In this document: positions 26,434 to 35,258 of the stretch, in pieces
How the letters are laid out: each line of letters begins with the position of its first letter
How positions within the stretch are numbered: position 1 is the stretch's first letter
DNA from: Terriglobia bacterium
GTDB taxonomy: Bacteria > Acidobacteriota > Terriglobia > Terriglobales > Acidobacteriaceae
Assembly: GCA_020072845.1 (NCBI GenBank)
Contig: JAIQGF010000004.1
Location: 253,508 to 317,507, forward strand
Direction of reading: 5' to 3'
Length of the DNA stretch: 64,000 nucleotides
Notes under the pieces: generated by a model
The model's input: only the letters and a program-made list of their open reading frames with translations
Database searches by the model: none
What the model was told of the DNA's origin: nothing
Translations under genes and position numbers: made by a program

Positions 26434-27291
26434 ATGAAACGAAAAGTCTCCCGCATCGCATTTCTTGTTGTCGCCCTGGCACTGCCGCTGCTGTCGCTCG
26501 CCCAGGAAGGCCCGTTGAATCCGGCGGAGCCCAAAGGCATCACGGTGGACCAGATCATCCAGCGCTTTGCCGCCAAGGAAAAGGAATTCAAGCAGGCGCG
26601 CGACAACTACACCTACCGCCAGGACGTGAAGGTCCAGACCGTGGACGGCAACACTGTCACCGGCGAATTCCAGGAAGTCTTCGACGTCGTCTTCGACGAC
26701 AAGGGCCGCCGCCTCGAACAGGTCAAGTTCGCGCCACAATCGACTCTGGAGAACGGCGGGATTCGGATGTCCAGTGAAGACTTCGCCGACATCCGTCACC
26801 GTCTGCCCTTCGTCCTCACTTCCGACGAGATTCCCGAGTACCAGATCTTGTACGCGGGCCAGCAGCAGGAGGACGAGCTGCACTGTTATGTCTTCGACAT
26901 CGCGCCCAAGACCATCGAGAAGAACAAGCGCTACTTCCAGGGACGGATCTGGGTCGATGACCGCGATTTCCAGATCGTGAAGACCCACGGCAAGACCGTG
27001 CCCGACATTCGTCCGGGGAAAAAGGGGGACGAGAACCTGTTCCCTGCTTTCACCACCTGGCGCGAGCAGATTGACGGCCGCTACTGGTTCCCTACCTACA
27101 CCAAGGCCGATGATTTCCTGCACTTTTCCACCGGTGACATTCACATCCGCGAGATCGTGAAGTACATCAACTACAAGCGTTTCGGCGCCAATGTGAAGAT
27201 CACCTACGAAGGCCAGGAACTGCCCAAGGGCCAGGGCGATCAGCCACCGCCGGGCCAGCCGCAGGCGCAGCAGCAGAAGCCGCCGAAATAA
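26434..27291 (+). CDS. LolA/outer-membrane lipoprotein-sorting-like protein
   Basis: 285 residues from the ATG at 26434, which begins a good signal peptide (MKRKVSRIAFLVVALALPLLSLAQ). The body resembles LolA-like or DUF-type outer-membrane lipoprotein-sorting proteins: strand-rich with YRQDVKVQTVDGNTVTGEF, RIWVDDRDFQIVKTHGK and WREQIDGRYWFPTYTKADDF. It has a Gln/Pro-rich tail. The inferred location is the periplasm. The upstream in-frame codons to 26380 lack a ribosome site. A terminator follows at 27344. Confidence 0.75.
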   Translation: MKRKVSRIAFLVVALALPLLSLAQEGPLNPAEPKGITVDQIIQRFAAKEKEFKQARDNYTYRQDVKVQTVDGNTVTGEFQEVFDVVFDDKGRRLEQVKFAPQSTLENGGIRMSSEDFADIRHRLPFVLTSDEIPEYQILYAGQQQEDELHCYVFDIAPKTIEKNKRYFQGRIWVDDRDFQIVKTHGKTVPDIRPGKKGDENLFPAFTTWREQIDGRYWFPTYTKADDFLHFSTGDIHIREIVKYINYKRFGANVKITYEGQELPKGQGDQPPPGQPQAQQQKPPK

Positions 27292-27297
27292 CAGTTT

Positions 27298-27333
27298 TGA
27301 GTTTCTGGTTTCTAGTTTCTAGTTTCTAGAACC
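27298..27333. repeat. TAGTTTC tandem array
   Basis: Four to five tandem units of GTTTCTG/GTTTCTA follow the LolA-like stop codon. No second arm is visible; the array runs straight into a terminator hairpin. Confidence 0.7.
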
Positions 27334-27343
27334 GGAGAACAGC

Positions 27344-27373
27344 AGGGCAGCGGAACGATCTCGCTGCCCTTTT
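27344..27373 (+). terminator. Rho-independent terminator
   Basis: The stem AGGGCAGCG / CGCTGCCCT is followed by TTTTCC, and ends the LolA-like transcription unit. Confidence 0.8.
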
Positions 27374-27529
27374 CCATTAACTACCGAGCCCTTCACGCCG
27401 CGACCGCACTGCCGCATCCCGTTTCGGGAAGTGCGCCGGATCGGTGAACCGGCACATGAATTCCTGCCAGTCGGCGGCCGCCGCCGCTCCCACTTCGATG
27501 TAGCTTGGGACGAGCGGGAAAAACCAACG

Positions 27530-29539
27530 ATGCAGCCGACACGAGCCCTCACCATCACGGCGCTTTTCTGCATCCTGTGCGCCCCGTGGCTGGCGCGGGG
27601 ACAGACCGGCGCCGGGGATGACTTGACCTCCCTCACCATCGAGGAACTAATGCGCGTGAAAGTGTTCAGCGCCTCGCGCCACCTGGAGGAGGCGCGCGCC
27701 GCGCCGGCGGCCGTGACTGTGGTCACCGCCGAGGAGATCGCCACCTTTGGCTGGCGCACGCTGAGCGAAGTCCTGAACAGCGTGCGCGGTTTCTACACCG
27801 CCTATGACCGCAACTATTCCTACCTCGGTGTGCGCGGATTGCTGCGGCCCGGCGACTACAACTCCCGCGTTCTGTTTCTCATCAACGGCCACCGGATCAA
27901 CGACAATATCTACGACAGCGCCTCGATCGGCACCGAATTCCCTTTGGACATGGACCTGGTGGAGCGCATCGAGATCGTGCGCGGTCCGGGTTCCTCCCTG
28001 TATGGAACCGACGCCATCTTCGCAGTGGTCAATGTCATCACCCGCAAGCCCCGCGCTCCCTTCCAGGTGGAGGTGGCGGGGAGCGACGCTTCGTTTCTCA
28101 GCCGGACCGGACGCGTAACCCTCAGCCTGGAGCACGGCCGCGCCTCGGCCTTGGTTTCCGGCAGCCTGTACCGCAGCGACGGCCATGAAGTCCTTTACTA
28201 TCCGGAGTTCTCCTCCATCAACGGCGGCCGCGCCATCGATGCCGACGGTGACTCCTTCGGGCACCTCTTTGCCGACCTGCGTTACAAGGATTTTCGCCTG
28301 CAGGGACTCTTGTCCGAGCGCAGAAAAACCATTCCAACGGCTTCCTTCGGCACCCGCTTCAACGATCCCGGCACCTGGACCCGGGACACGAACGCTTACC
28401 TTGATTTCAGCTATCACCACGATTTCGCCGCGCGCACCGAGCTCACCCTGCGCACCTACTACGATCACTACCACTATCAAGGTGAGTATGCCTACAGCGA
28501 ACCCGATGGTTCCGGCCGCTACTTGAACGCGGACGATGCCCTCGCCGAATGGGCCGGCGTCGACTTCAACCTCGGGCGCGCCTTGGGCCGCCACCGCATC
28601 AGCGTGGGCGCGGAGTACGAATACAGTTTCCGGGCCAATCAGGATAATTACGACATCGGCGTCGCCTGGTACGTCCATGACCGCCGCAATCCCTGGCGGG
28701 CGGCCACCTACGGCGAGGCCGAACTCAAGCTCTTATCGACCCTGACGGTGTCGGCCGGCGGAAGGATCGACTACTTCGGCCACTTCGGCGCCACCGCCAG
28801 CCCTCGCCTTGCGGCCATCTACCAGCCGAATTCACGGACCACCGTGAAGTACATTTTCGGCCGCGCATTTCGCGCCCCCAATGCCTATCAGGCCTATTAC
28901 GCGGATGGATTCAGCGTCGAGGCCAATCCCGGGCTTTCGCCGGAAACCGTGCTCTCGCACACCGTAATGCTGGAGCGGACCGTCACCTCCTGGCTGCTCC
29001 TCAGCGGCGGCCTCTTTCACAATTCGATTGGCAACCTGATTGACGTCACCACCGATCCCGCCACCGGGTTGGCGCAATTCATCAATGTCGGCCACTTGAC
29101 GGCGCGCGGGCTGGAGTTTGAAGCGCGGGCCGGGCAGATGTCCGGCTTCAACGTTCGCGCCAGCTATACGGCAACCGATGCCCGCGATCCCACCACCGGG
29201 TCACGCCTGAACAATGCCCCGCTGCACCTGGCCAAACTGCACGGGCGGGCGCCCCTTGCCGGCAAGGCCATCGTGGGGCTGGAACTGCTCTACGCCAGCG
29301 CGCAAAGGAGCTACAAGGATGCCCGCGTCTCTCCGTCGCTTCTGACGAATCTTACCGTCTCCAGCCGCCCCTTGGGCCAACACTGGGAGTTCTCCGCCAG
29401 TTGCTACAACCTGTTCGACCGCCGCTGGTATTCGCCCCCCGCCCCGGAGCACGTACAAAGCGGCATTGAACAGGACGGGCGCGCGTTCCGCGTCAAGGTG
29501 GTTTATCGCTTTTCCACCGCCCCGGAGCTGCAGCGGTAA
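27530..29539 (+). CDS. TonB-dependent outer-membrane receptor
   Basis: 669 residues from the ATG at 27530 with a signal peptide (ITALFCILCAPWLARGQ). A plug domain (~45-170) contains VKVFSASRHLEEARAAPAAV, VLFLINGHRIND and VERIEIVRGPGSSLYG. A 22-strand-type barrel ends in an aromatic C-terminal strand (FRVKVVYRF). It imports a siderophore, cobalamin or other ligand using TonB energy; the ligand is not evident and no cognate transporter is adjacent. The TonB-type protein at 6.1-8.5 kb is a possible but unproven partner. Confidence 0.92.
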   Translation: MQPTRALTITALFCILCAPWLARGQTGAGDDLTSLTIEELMRVKVFSASRHLEEARAAPAAVTVVTAEEIATFGWRTLSEVLNSVRGFYTAYDRNYSYLGVRGLLRPGDYNSRVLFLINGHRINDNIYDSASIGTEFPLDMDLVERIEIVRGPGSSLYGTDAIFAVVNVITRKPRAPFQVEVAGSDASFLSRTGRVTLSLEHGRASALVSGSLYRSDGHEVLYYPEFSSINGGRAIDADGDSFGHLFADLRYKDFRLQGLLSERRKTIPTASFGTRFNDPGTWTRDTNAYLDFSYHHDFAARTELTLRTYYDHYHYQGEYAYSEPDGSGRYLNADDALAEWAGVDFNLGRALGRHRISVGAEYEYSFRANQDNYDIGVAWYVHDRRNPWRAATYGEAELKLLSTLTVSAGGRIDYFGHFGATASPRLAAIYQPNSRTTVKYIFGRAFRAPNAYQAYYADGFSVEANPGLSPETVLSHTVMLERTVTSWLLLSGGLFHNSIGNLIDVTTDPATGLAQFINVGHLTARGLEFEARAGQMSGFNVRASYTATDARDPTTGSRLNNAPLHLAKLHGRAPLAGKAIVGLELLYASAQRSYKDARVSPSLLTNLTVSSRPLGQHWEFSASCYNLFDRRWYSPPAPEHVQSGIEQDGRAFRVKVVYRFSTAPELQR

Positions 29540-29631
29540 TGTGTGCCGACTATCAGCGCGACAAGGGGCCGCAGGCCTGTGCGCAGGCCGTGCAGTGGCA
29601 AGGCCTTGCACAACTGGGAGATCTGCGTTAT

Positions 29632-29688
29632 CGGATCGGTGAGAGGCGGTCTGGGTGATGGTTCTCGCTCACCCGATCGCCGGATCAA
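29632..29688. repeat. GATCGGTGAG / CTCACCCGATC inverted array
   Basis: GGATCGGTGAGAGG on the left and CTCACCCGATCGCCGGATCA on the right. It belongs to the GATCACCC family seen again at 31.44 and 63.53 kb, and overlaps the 3' end of the HNH gene. Confidence 0.6.
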
Positions 29689-30293
29689 TAGAAGAGGTAC
29701 TTCCGCCACTTCGCGTCGGAATGTCCCAGCAGCCGCATGATGTGCCGGCTGGTATGCAGGTTGAACGCTCTCGGCTCGCGGATCAGCTTCATGTTCGCTT
29801 CCATCGGAAGCTGGTTCCCCTTGCGCCGGTTGCAGGTGTGGCAGCAGGCCACCAGGTTTTCCCAGGTGGACAGCCCTCCGCGCGACCGCGGCACCACGTG
29901 GTCCAGCGTCAACTCGCTGGAGCCCAGCACCGCGCCGCAATACTGGCAACTGCTGCGGTCGCGCAGCAGGATGTTCTTGCGCGACAGCGCCCGCGTCTGA
30001 TGCGGAATGCGCCGGTATTCCAGCAGGCGGATGACCGACGGCACGCGGATGGTGAGGCGCGCCGCGTGCAGAAAGTGCCCGTTCTCCTCCTCGGTCATGG
30101 CGACGCCCTTCAGCACCAGCACGATCGCGCGTCGCGCCGCGCACACATTGATCGGCTCGTAGGACGCGTTCAGCACCAGCACCGGCGTGTGCATCACTCC
30201 GTGCCCGTTGCCCTCGTGGACAGACGGCGGCGCCGCTTCCAACATCGGCCTGCGATGCGCGTGACCCGGTATGTGTCCTTTCCCGCCTGACAT
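29685..30293 (-). CDS. HNH endonuclease
   Basis: A 202-residue HNH-family nuclease. Zinc knuckles CQYCG and [11 protein letters not shown] flank the catalytic [11 protein letters not shown] and N-containing ENLVACCH segments, which together give the H-N-H beta-beta-alpha-metal fold. The N-terminal half ([19 protein letters not shown]) is shared with a widespread bacterial family whose physiological substrate is unknown. A start at MHTPVLVL (30194) is an alternative. No mobile-element context was seen. Confidence 0.88.
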   Translation of the reverse strand: MSGGKGHIPGHAHRRPMLEAAPPSVHEGNGHGVMHTPVLVLNASYEPINVCAARRAIVLVLKGVAMTEEENGHFLHAARLTIRVPSVIRLLEYRRIPHQTRALSRKNILLRDRSSCQYCGAVLGSSELTLDHVVPRSRGGLSTWENLVACCHTCNRRKGNQLPMEANMKLIREPRAFNLHTSRHIMRLLGHSDAKWRKYLFY

Positions 30294-30300
30294 AAACCCT

Positions 30301-30369
30301 AGTCGCCAGTCTCCAGTCGTCAGTCTCCAGGGATTCTCTTTCTGCCGCCTGGCGACTGGAGACTGGGAA
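30301..30369. repeat. CAGTCTC inverted array
   Basis: GCCAGTCTCCAGTCGTCAGT units (30301-30330) face GGCGACTGGAGACTGG (30347-30369). The array lies between HNH and comF, both on the minus strand. Confidence 0.85.
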
Positions 30370-30372
30370 CTT

Positions 30373-31401
30373 CTACGCCTGCGCTACCACCGCTTGCGGC
30401 TCCTCAAATTCCGGCGCCACCCTCTCTGCTTCCGGCTTCAGCACCCGAACCACGGTCGCAACGAAAACGCGCCCGGCCCCGGCGCGGCGCAACACGCGCG
30501 CGCACTCCGACACCGTGCTCCCGGTGGTGAATACATCGTCGACCAACAGGATGTCGCGCCCGCTGATCGGGTCGCCGCGCACCACCTGGAACGCCCCGCG
30601 CACGTTGTCCCGCCGCTGCGATGGCGTCAATCCCGTCTGCGATTCGGTGGCCCGATGCCGCACCAGCACGGTGGTGTTCAGCTTTACGTCCAGCGCCGCC
30701 GGCGTCAGCTTGAGCATGGCGCGCGCGATCAACTCCGACTGGTTGAAGCCGCGCTGCCGCATCTTCGATGTGTGCAGCGGCACCGCCATCACCACCGGCG
30801 GCTGCGGCCCGAATGCCTCCGCCAGCTCGGCCACCACTTCCGCCAGCATCCGTCCCAGCAGATTCGCCGCCGGACGCACCCGCTCGTACTTCAGCAGATG
30901 GACCAGATCGCGCAGTCCGCCCTCATTGCTGCCGTAAGCCACGGCGCGCGTGAACGCCGGCTCATTCTGCATGCACATCAGGCACAACGATGGTGGGGCA
31001 TCCTGAGCTTGTCGAAGGACGCCCTCGCGTGTCTCCTGGTGCAAATGCCGGCTCATCAGCCGCTCGCCGCAGGCGGCGCAGCGCGGTCCCTCAATCGGCC
31101 GGATGTCCGCCAGGCACGCCTGGCACACCGGCAGCCGCGATAACCGCGTCAGCGGCGCCTGGCACAGCCTGCAATGGGAGGGGAACAACACCGACAACAA
31201 TCCGTCGGCTAGGGAAAAAACAAAAGAGTGCCCTTGCTCAGCGGGTTCCTCGACCGACCGGGTTAGGTCTCCGCTACTGCTGAAGACGACCCTCCTCGCG
31301 ACCGCAAGCCCAGGGCGGGCCTTCGCGTCAACTCTGTCAGTATAGCCGCTTAGTCGGCAGGCATCAACGGCCCGGTCTGCCACCGCTGCATCGTTTTGCA
31401 C
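30373..31401 (-). CDS. comF: ComF-family phosphoribosyltransferase-like protein
   Basis: ComF proteins combine N-terminal zinc knuckles with a type I phosphoribosyltransferase fold and are needed for DNA uptake in naturally competent bacteria. Here CRLCQ, CQACL, CAACGE and CLMCM form the metal sites, and [13 protein letters not shown] is the PRPP-binding loop; [12 protein letters not shown] is also typical. At 342 residues it is longer than usual. Residues ~124-136, between the cysteine pairs, come from a dispersed CATCCTGAGC-type repeat. The N-terminal ~70 residues are unconserved-looking, so the true start may be downstream. Confidence 0.87.
   Translation of the reverse strand: MQNDAAVADRAVDACRLSGYTDRVDAKARPGLAVARRVVFSSSGDLTRSVEEPAEQGHSFVFSLADGLLSVLFPSHCRLCQAPLTRLSRLPVCQACLADIRPIEGPRCAACGERLMSRHLHQETREGVLRQAQDAPPSLCLMCMQNEPAFTRAVAYGSNEGGLRDLVHLLKYERVRPAANLLGRMLAEVVAELAEAFGPQPPVVMAVPLHTSKMRQRGFNQSELIARAMLKLTPAALDVKLNTTVLVRHRATESQTGLTPSQRRDNVRGAFQVVRGDPISGRDILLVDDVFTTGSTVSECARVLRRAGAGRVFVATVVRVLKPEAERVAPEFEEPQAVVAQA
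31000..31030. repeat. CATCCTGAGC...GAAGGA element inside comF
   Basis: GGCATCCTGAGCTTGTCGAAGGAC matches the ends of the dispersed GTCATYCYGAGC...GAAGGATCT family (shown here only for position) and is read in frame as VLRQAQDAP. Confidence 0.7.
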
Positions 31402-31438
31402 AAAATTAATCTGAGCCCGAACGGAGGATGCTGTTCGC

Positions 31439-31478
31439 GATCACCCGATCAGCCGATCGCCAGATCACCCGATTCGGG
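31439..31478. repeat. GATCACCCGATC array
   Basis: Tandem GATCACCC/GATCAGCC/GATCGCCA units in the 267-bp spacer between comF and the OPT transporter. The rest of that spacer holds no recognised feature. Confidence 0.7.
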
Positions 31479-31668
31479 CCGCAACCCCGCGTCTAACGCG
31501 CTCCGCGCGCTTCCCACCCGTCCCGCTGCCAGCGTAGAATCTTCGTTCGCGGGGTCCCCCGGCAGGCCCGCATGTTGGCCTGCTGGGGTGATCGGGTTGT
31601 CATCCGGCTTCCCCCGTGCTACGTTGCGCGGTCTTCATTTCTAACGCTGGAATCTGAATCGAGGATTC

Positions 31669-33735
31669 ATGAGCACCATGACCACCAATCAGGCGCCGCC
31701 GAAAAAGTTCCAGCCCTTCGTGCCGCCGACCATGCCGATGCCCGAGTTCACCGCCCGCGCCGTCATTCTCGGCCTGCTGATGACCGGTATTCTCGGCGCC
31801 GCCAATGCCTATCTCGGCCTCCGCGCCGGCATGACCATCGCCGCCACCTATCCCGCAGCGGTCATCAGCATGGCCATTCTTCGCCTGATGAAGGGATCGA
31901 TTCTCGAGGAAAATATCGCGCGCACCGTCGGTTCCATCGGCGAATCCGTCGCCGCCGGCGCGGTCTTCACCATTCCGGCTTTCGTGATCGCCGGCCTCTG
32001 GCGCGACTCCGCCGGCAACCCCGTCCTGGGCGTGGACAAGTACTGGCAATCGGTCGCGCTCATGGTGATCGGCGGCACCGTCGGCATTCTGTTCGTCACC
32101 TTGCTCCGCCGCGTCATGGTCGAGGACCCCGAGCTGCCCTTCCCCGAATCCGTCGCCGCCTCGGAAATTCACAAGGCCGGACAGCAAGGCGCCAAGGCGG
32201 CCAAGATTCTTTTCGCCAACATGGGATTCGGCGCGGTGATGTACTTCCTGAGCCAGATCAACGTCTTCTGGTATGTGCGCACCATCCTGGTGAGGATTCC
32301 GACCATGGCGAGCGGTCTGCGCATCGGCCGCGCCGCCGCTGCACCCGTGGTCGCCACCGGCGGCATGACTACTTTCGACACGCCTGCCATCAGCCCCGCC
32401 TATCTCGGCGTCGGCTACATCATCGGGCCGCGCCTCGCCGCGCTGAATTTCGCGGGCGGCGTCGTCGCCTGGGGCCTGCTGGTTCCATTGCTAGTTTACT
32501 TTCTCGGACCTGGCATCCAGGCCAGTTTGCCCGCGGGCGCGGCCATGGACTGGGCCGCCCTGGCCAACAACATGTGGTTCTCCATCGTGCGCCCGATCGC
32601 CGTCGGCGGCATGCTGGTGGGCGCCAGCTTTACCCTGTTCCGCATGCGCAAGCAGCTCGGCATCGGCATGAGCCGCGCCGTCTCCGACCTGAAGAAATCC
32701 GCCGCCGCCCATGAAGTCGCCGACCGCACCGAAAAGGACCTCAACGCCAAGGTCGTTTTTCTGGGCGTTGCCGTCGTGCTCGTCGCCATGATCGCGCTCT
32801 ACTGGTTCTTCATCTCCGGCGCGGGCAACATGCCGGGCGGCAAGATCATGACCGGCGCCGTCGTGGCCGCCGTCGTCATGATCGTTCTCGGCTTCTTCTT
32901 TGCCGCCGTCTCCGGCAACCTGGTCGGCATGATCGGCTCTTCCAACAACCCCGTCTCCGGCCTGACGCTGTGCACCCTGGTGGTCGCAGCGCTCATGATG
33001 GTCGCCCTTGGCGTCGGCGGAACGGGCGGCGTGGCGGCGGTGCTCGGTGTCGCCGCGGTGGTCTGCGTTTCCTCGGCCGTGGCCGGTGAAATGTTGCAGG
33101 ACCTCAAGGTTGGTCACATCCTCGGCGGCACGCCTTCGCGAATGCAGATCGGCGACATGTTCGGCGTCGTCGTCGCCTCGCTGGTGCTCTTCTTCCCGCT
33201 GATGATTCTCGACAAGGCTTACCATTTCGGCAGCGCCGCCCTGCCCGCCCCGCAGGCCGGACTCATGGCCATGCTCGGCCAGGGAATCGTCGGCGGTAAC
33301 ATGCCGTGGCCGCTGGTCGTCGTCGGCATTTTCATGGGATTCGCGCTCATCATGGTGCAGGTCAAAAGCCCCATGCTGTTCGCCGTCGGCATGTACCTGC
33401 CGCTGCAGACCACCTTCGCCATCTTCGTCGGCGGCGTCATTCGCTGGATCACCGACCTGCTGCGCGACCGCCGCGGCTACAACGACGCGCAGAAAGCTCG
33501 CGTCGAAAACGCTGGCGTGCTCACCGCCTCCGGCCTGATCGCCGGCGAAGCGCTCTGCGGATTGGTGATCGCCTCCATCGTCGGCACCGGCCATACCATG
33601 CTCGACGTCAAGATCGGCAACGGTTGGATCTCCGGCCTAATCGGCCTGGCGCTCCTGGTCGCGGTCATGATCAAGGTGCCGCTGGCCAACGCCGGCAGCC
33701 CCGACGAGCCCGCGCCGCCGACCGCAATTATGTAA
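31669..33735 (+). CDS. OPT-family oligopeptide/metal-chelate transporter
   Basis: A 688-residue polytopic membrane protein of the oligopeptide transporter (OPT) family, with about 14-16 helices. Family signatures include FTARAVILGLLMTGILGAANAYLGLRAG at the start, ESVAAGAVFTIPAF, and SSNNPVSGLTLCTLV in the second half. OPT proteins import peptides or metal-siderophore complexes with protons. The ribosome site GAGGATTC precedes the ATG. A secreted S9 peptidase and a POT transporter in the same window suggest peptide scavenging, as inference. Confidence 0.92.
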   Translation: MSTMTTNQAPPKKFQPFVPPTMPMPEFTARAVILGLLMTGILGAANAYLGLRAGMTIAATYPAAVISMAILRLMKGSILEENIARTVGSIGESVAAGAVFTIPAFVIAGLWRDSAGNPVLGVDKYWQSVALMVIGGTVGILFVTLLRRVMVEDPELPFPESVAASEIHKAGQQGAKAAKILFANMGFGAVMYFLSQINVFWYVRTILVRIPTMASGLRIGRAAAAPVVATGGMTTFDTPAISPAYLGVGYIIGPRLAALNFAGGVVAWGLLVPLLVYFLGPGIQASLPAGAAMDWAALANNMWFSIVRPIAVGGMLVGASFTLFRMRKQLGIGMSRAVSDLKKSAAAHEVADRTEKDLNAKVVFLGVAVVLVAMIALYWFFISGAGNMPGGKIMTGAVVAAVVMIVLGFFFAAVSGNLVGMIGSSNNPVSGLTLCTLVVAALMMVALGVGGTGGVAAVLGVAAVVCVSSAVAGEMLQDLKVGHILGGTPSRMQIGDMFGVVVASLVLFFPLMILDKAYHFGSAALPAPQAGLMAMLGQGIVGGNMPWPLVVVGIFMGFALIMVQVKSPMLFAVGMYLPLQTTFAIFVGGVIRWITDLLRDRRGYNDAQKARVENAGVLTASGLIAGEALCGLVIASIVGTGHTMLDVKIGNGWISGLIGLALLVAVMIKVPLANAGSPDEPAPPTAIM

Positions 33736-33744
33736 AACGCTTAG

Positions 33745-33929
33745 CCACAGAGGACACAGAGGAAAACAGAATCTAAGGGACAAGACGAATCTAGACGGCT
33801 GTCATCCAGAGCGAGGGCGTACGCCCGAGTCGAAGGCCCCCGCGGTCGCTTGGAGTTGCGCTCAGGTTTGAACGCACGGCATTACATTCATAGCCTTTTC
33901 CTCCGTGTTCCTCCGTGTCCTCTGTGGTT
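33745..33929. repeat. Composite element upstream of yggS
   Basis: CCACAGAGGACACAGAGG (33745-33762) is mirrored by CCTCCGTGTCCTCTGTGG (to 33929). A GTCATCCAGAGCGAGGG...GTCGAAGG element (33799-33845) is nested between the arms. The same nesting recurs downstream of yggS at 34646-34867. Confidence 0.85.
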
Positions 33930-33937
33930 TGCTTTTC

Positions 33938-34645
33938 ATGTCCATCGCGCAAAATCTCAATGCCGTCCGCGAGCGCATCGCCGCCGCCGCCCGCCGCGCC
34001 GCCCGCTCCCCCGACGACATCGCGCTCATGGCGGTCACCAAGACTTTCGGCCCAGACGCCATCCGCGCCGCCTACGATGCCGGCCAGCGCCTCTTCGGCG
34101 AAAATCGCGTCCAGGAATTCGCGGAAAAGGCTCCCGCGCTCCGCGATCTCGCCGACGCCGACTTCCACATGATCGGCCACCTGCAAACCAATAAAGCCGG
34201 CAAAGCGGTCGAGGTTTTTTCCGCGGTGGACTCGGTAGACTCCCTCCGCCTCGCCGAAAAACTCAACGCCGCCGCCGCAACCGCGCGCAAGCGACTGCCG
34301 GTGCTCATTGAACTGAACCTCGGCGGCGAGGAAAGCAAAAGCGGGCTCAATCCCGTTTCGCTGGATTTCGGCGCGCTGCTCGAATCCGCCGCGCGCCTCG
34401 ACCACCTCGACTTCCGCGGCCTCATGACCATTCCGCCCTTCACCGCAGACCCGGAAGGCTCGCGTCCTTTTTTCCGCCGCCTGCGCGAAATCCGCGACAA
34501 CATTGCCCGCCGCAATCTTCCCGCCATCCGCCTCGATACACTTTCCATGGGCATGTCGCACGACTTCGAAGTCGCCATCGAACAAGGGTCCACGTGCGTG
34601 CGCCTCGGCACCGCAATCTTCGGCGAACGAACAGCCAAGGCTTAA
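33938..34645 (+). CDS. yggS: YggS-family PLP homeostasis protein
   Basis: A 235-residue fold-type III PLP-binding protein that buffers pyridoxal phosphate and has no known catalytic turnover. The PLP lysine is in MAVTKTFG. FGENRVQEF, HMIGHLQTNKAGKAV and the C-terminal LSMGMSHDFEVAIEQGSTCVRLGTAIFG motif are characteristic (long motif named by its ends: LSMGMSHD and GTAIFG). The start at 33938 was chosen because the 11 upstream codons are the CCTCCGTG array. Identical composite repeats flank the gene. Confidence 0.93.
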   Translation: MSIAQNLNAVRERIAAAARRAARSPDDIALMAVTKTFGPDAIRAAYDAGQRLFGENRVQEFAEKAPALRDLADADFHMIGHLQTNKAGKAVEVFSAVDSVDSLRLAEKLNAAAATARKRLPVLIELNLGGEESKSGLNPVSLDFGALLESAARLDHLDFRGLMTIPPFTADPEGSRPFFRRLREIRDNIARRNLPAIRLDTLSMGMSHDFEVAIEQGSTCVRLGTAIFGERTAKA

Positions 34646-34867
34646 CCACAGAGGACACAGAGGAACAGCAAACAACTATATGAGTGTCATTCCGAGCGAG
34701 GACGCACCAAACAACCAGCGCGCCCGCCTTTGGCGCGCGGGTTGGCGCGTCCGAGTCGAGGAACCTGCTTTTCTTCAGGCGAACCGATATCCGCTCGCGC
34801 GCGACGAAAATCTCTGTATCAGCCTTCATTCCTCGATTTCCTCCCCTTCCTCCGTGTCCTCCGTGGT
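34646..34867. repeat. Composite element downstream of yggS
   Basis: CCACAGAGGACACAGAGG (34646-34663) and CCTCCGTGTCCTCCGTGG (to 34867) enclose a GTCATTCCGAGCGAGGAC...GTCGAGGAACCTGC element (34685-34780). The core of that element has a strong GCGCGCC hairpin. Confidence 0.85.
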
Positions 34868-34878
34868 AAAAACCGCCT

Positions 34879-35172
34879 GTGATCCCGATCAACGACACTG
34901 CATCCGGCGCCACCTTCGCCGTCCACTTGCATCCGCGCGCGAAGAAGAACGCCCTCACCGGCACGCTCGGCGACGCGCTCAAGATCTCCCTAACCGCGCC
35001 CCCCATCGAAGGCCGCGCTAACGAAGCCTGCATCGAATTCTTCGCCGATCTTTTGAAGCTGCCGCGTTCCTCGATTACCATAGCCGCGGGCCAGACCAGC
35101 CGGAACAAGGTGATTCGCGTCACCGGCCTCAGTGCAGCGGAGGTTGAGCGACGGTTGTGGAGCGCGCATTAG
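34879..35172 (+). CDS. UPF0235/DUF167 family protein (YggU-like)
   Basis: A 97-residue protein of the conserved DUF167 family, starting at a GTG. The family core is present: LHPRAKKNALTG, LKISLTAPPIEGRANEACIEF and ITIAAGQTSRNKVIRV. Function unknown. Its location after yggS matches the yggS-yggT-yggU association in many bacteria, although yggT is missing here. Confidence 0.9.
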   Translation: MIPINDTASGATFAVHLHPRAKKNALTGTLGDALKISLTAPPIEGRANEACIEFFADLLKLPRSSITIAAGQTSRNKVIRVTGLSAAEVERRLWSAH

Positions 35173-35175
35173 CGG

Positions 35176-35242
35176 GTTTTGAGTTGTGAGTTCTGAGTTG
35201 TGACCGAACACTCAGAACTCACAACTGACAACTCACAACTGA
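35176..35242. repeat. GAGTTNT inverted array
   Basis: TTTGAGTTGTGAGTTCTGAG units (35177-35203) face CTCAGAACTCACAACTGACA units (35210-35241) across a 6-nt loop. This is one of the cleanest hairpins in the window. Confidence 0.9.
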
Positions 35243-35258
35243 GGTCGAGGAGAACGCC

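Noticed and set aside
27374..27529. Possible cobalamin riboswitch upstream of the TonB-dependent receptor
   Set aside because: No B12-box-like segment or recognisable core could be found by eye.
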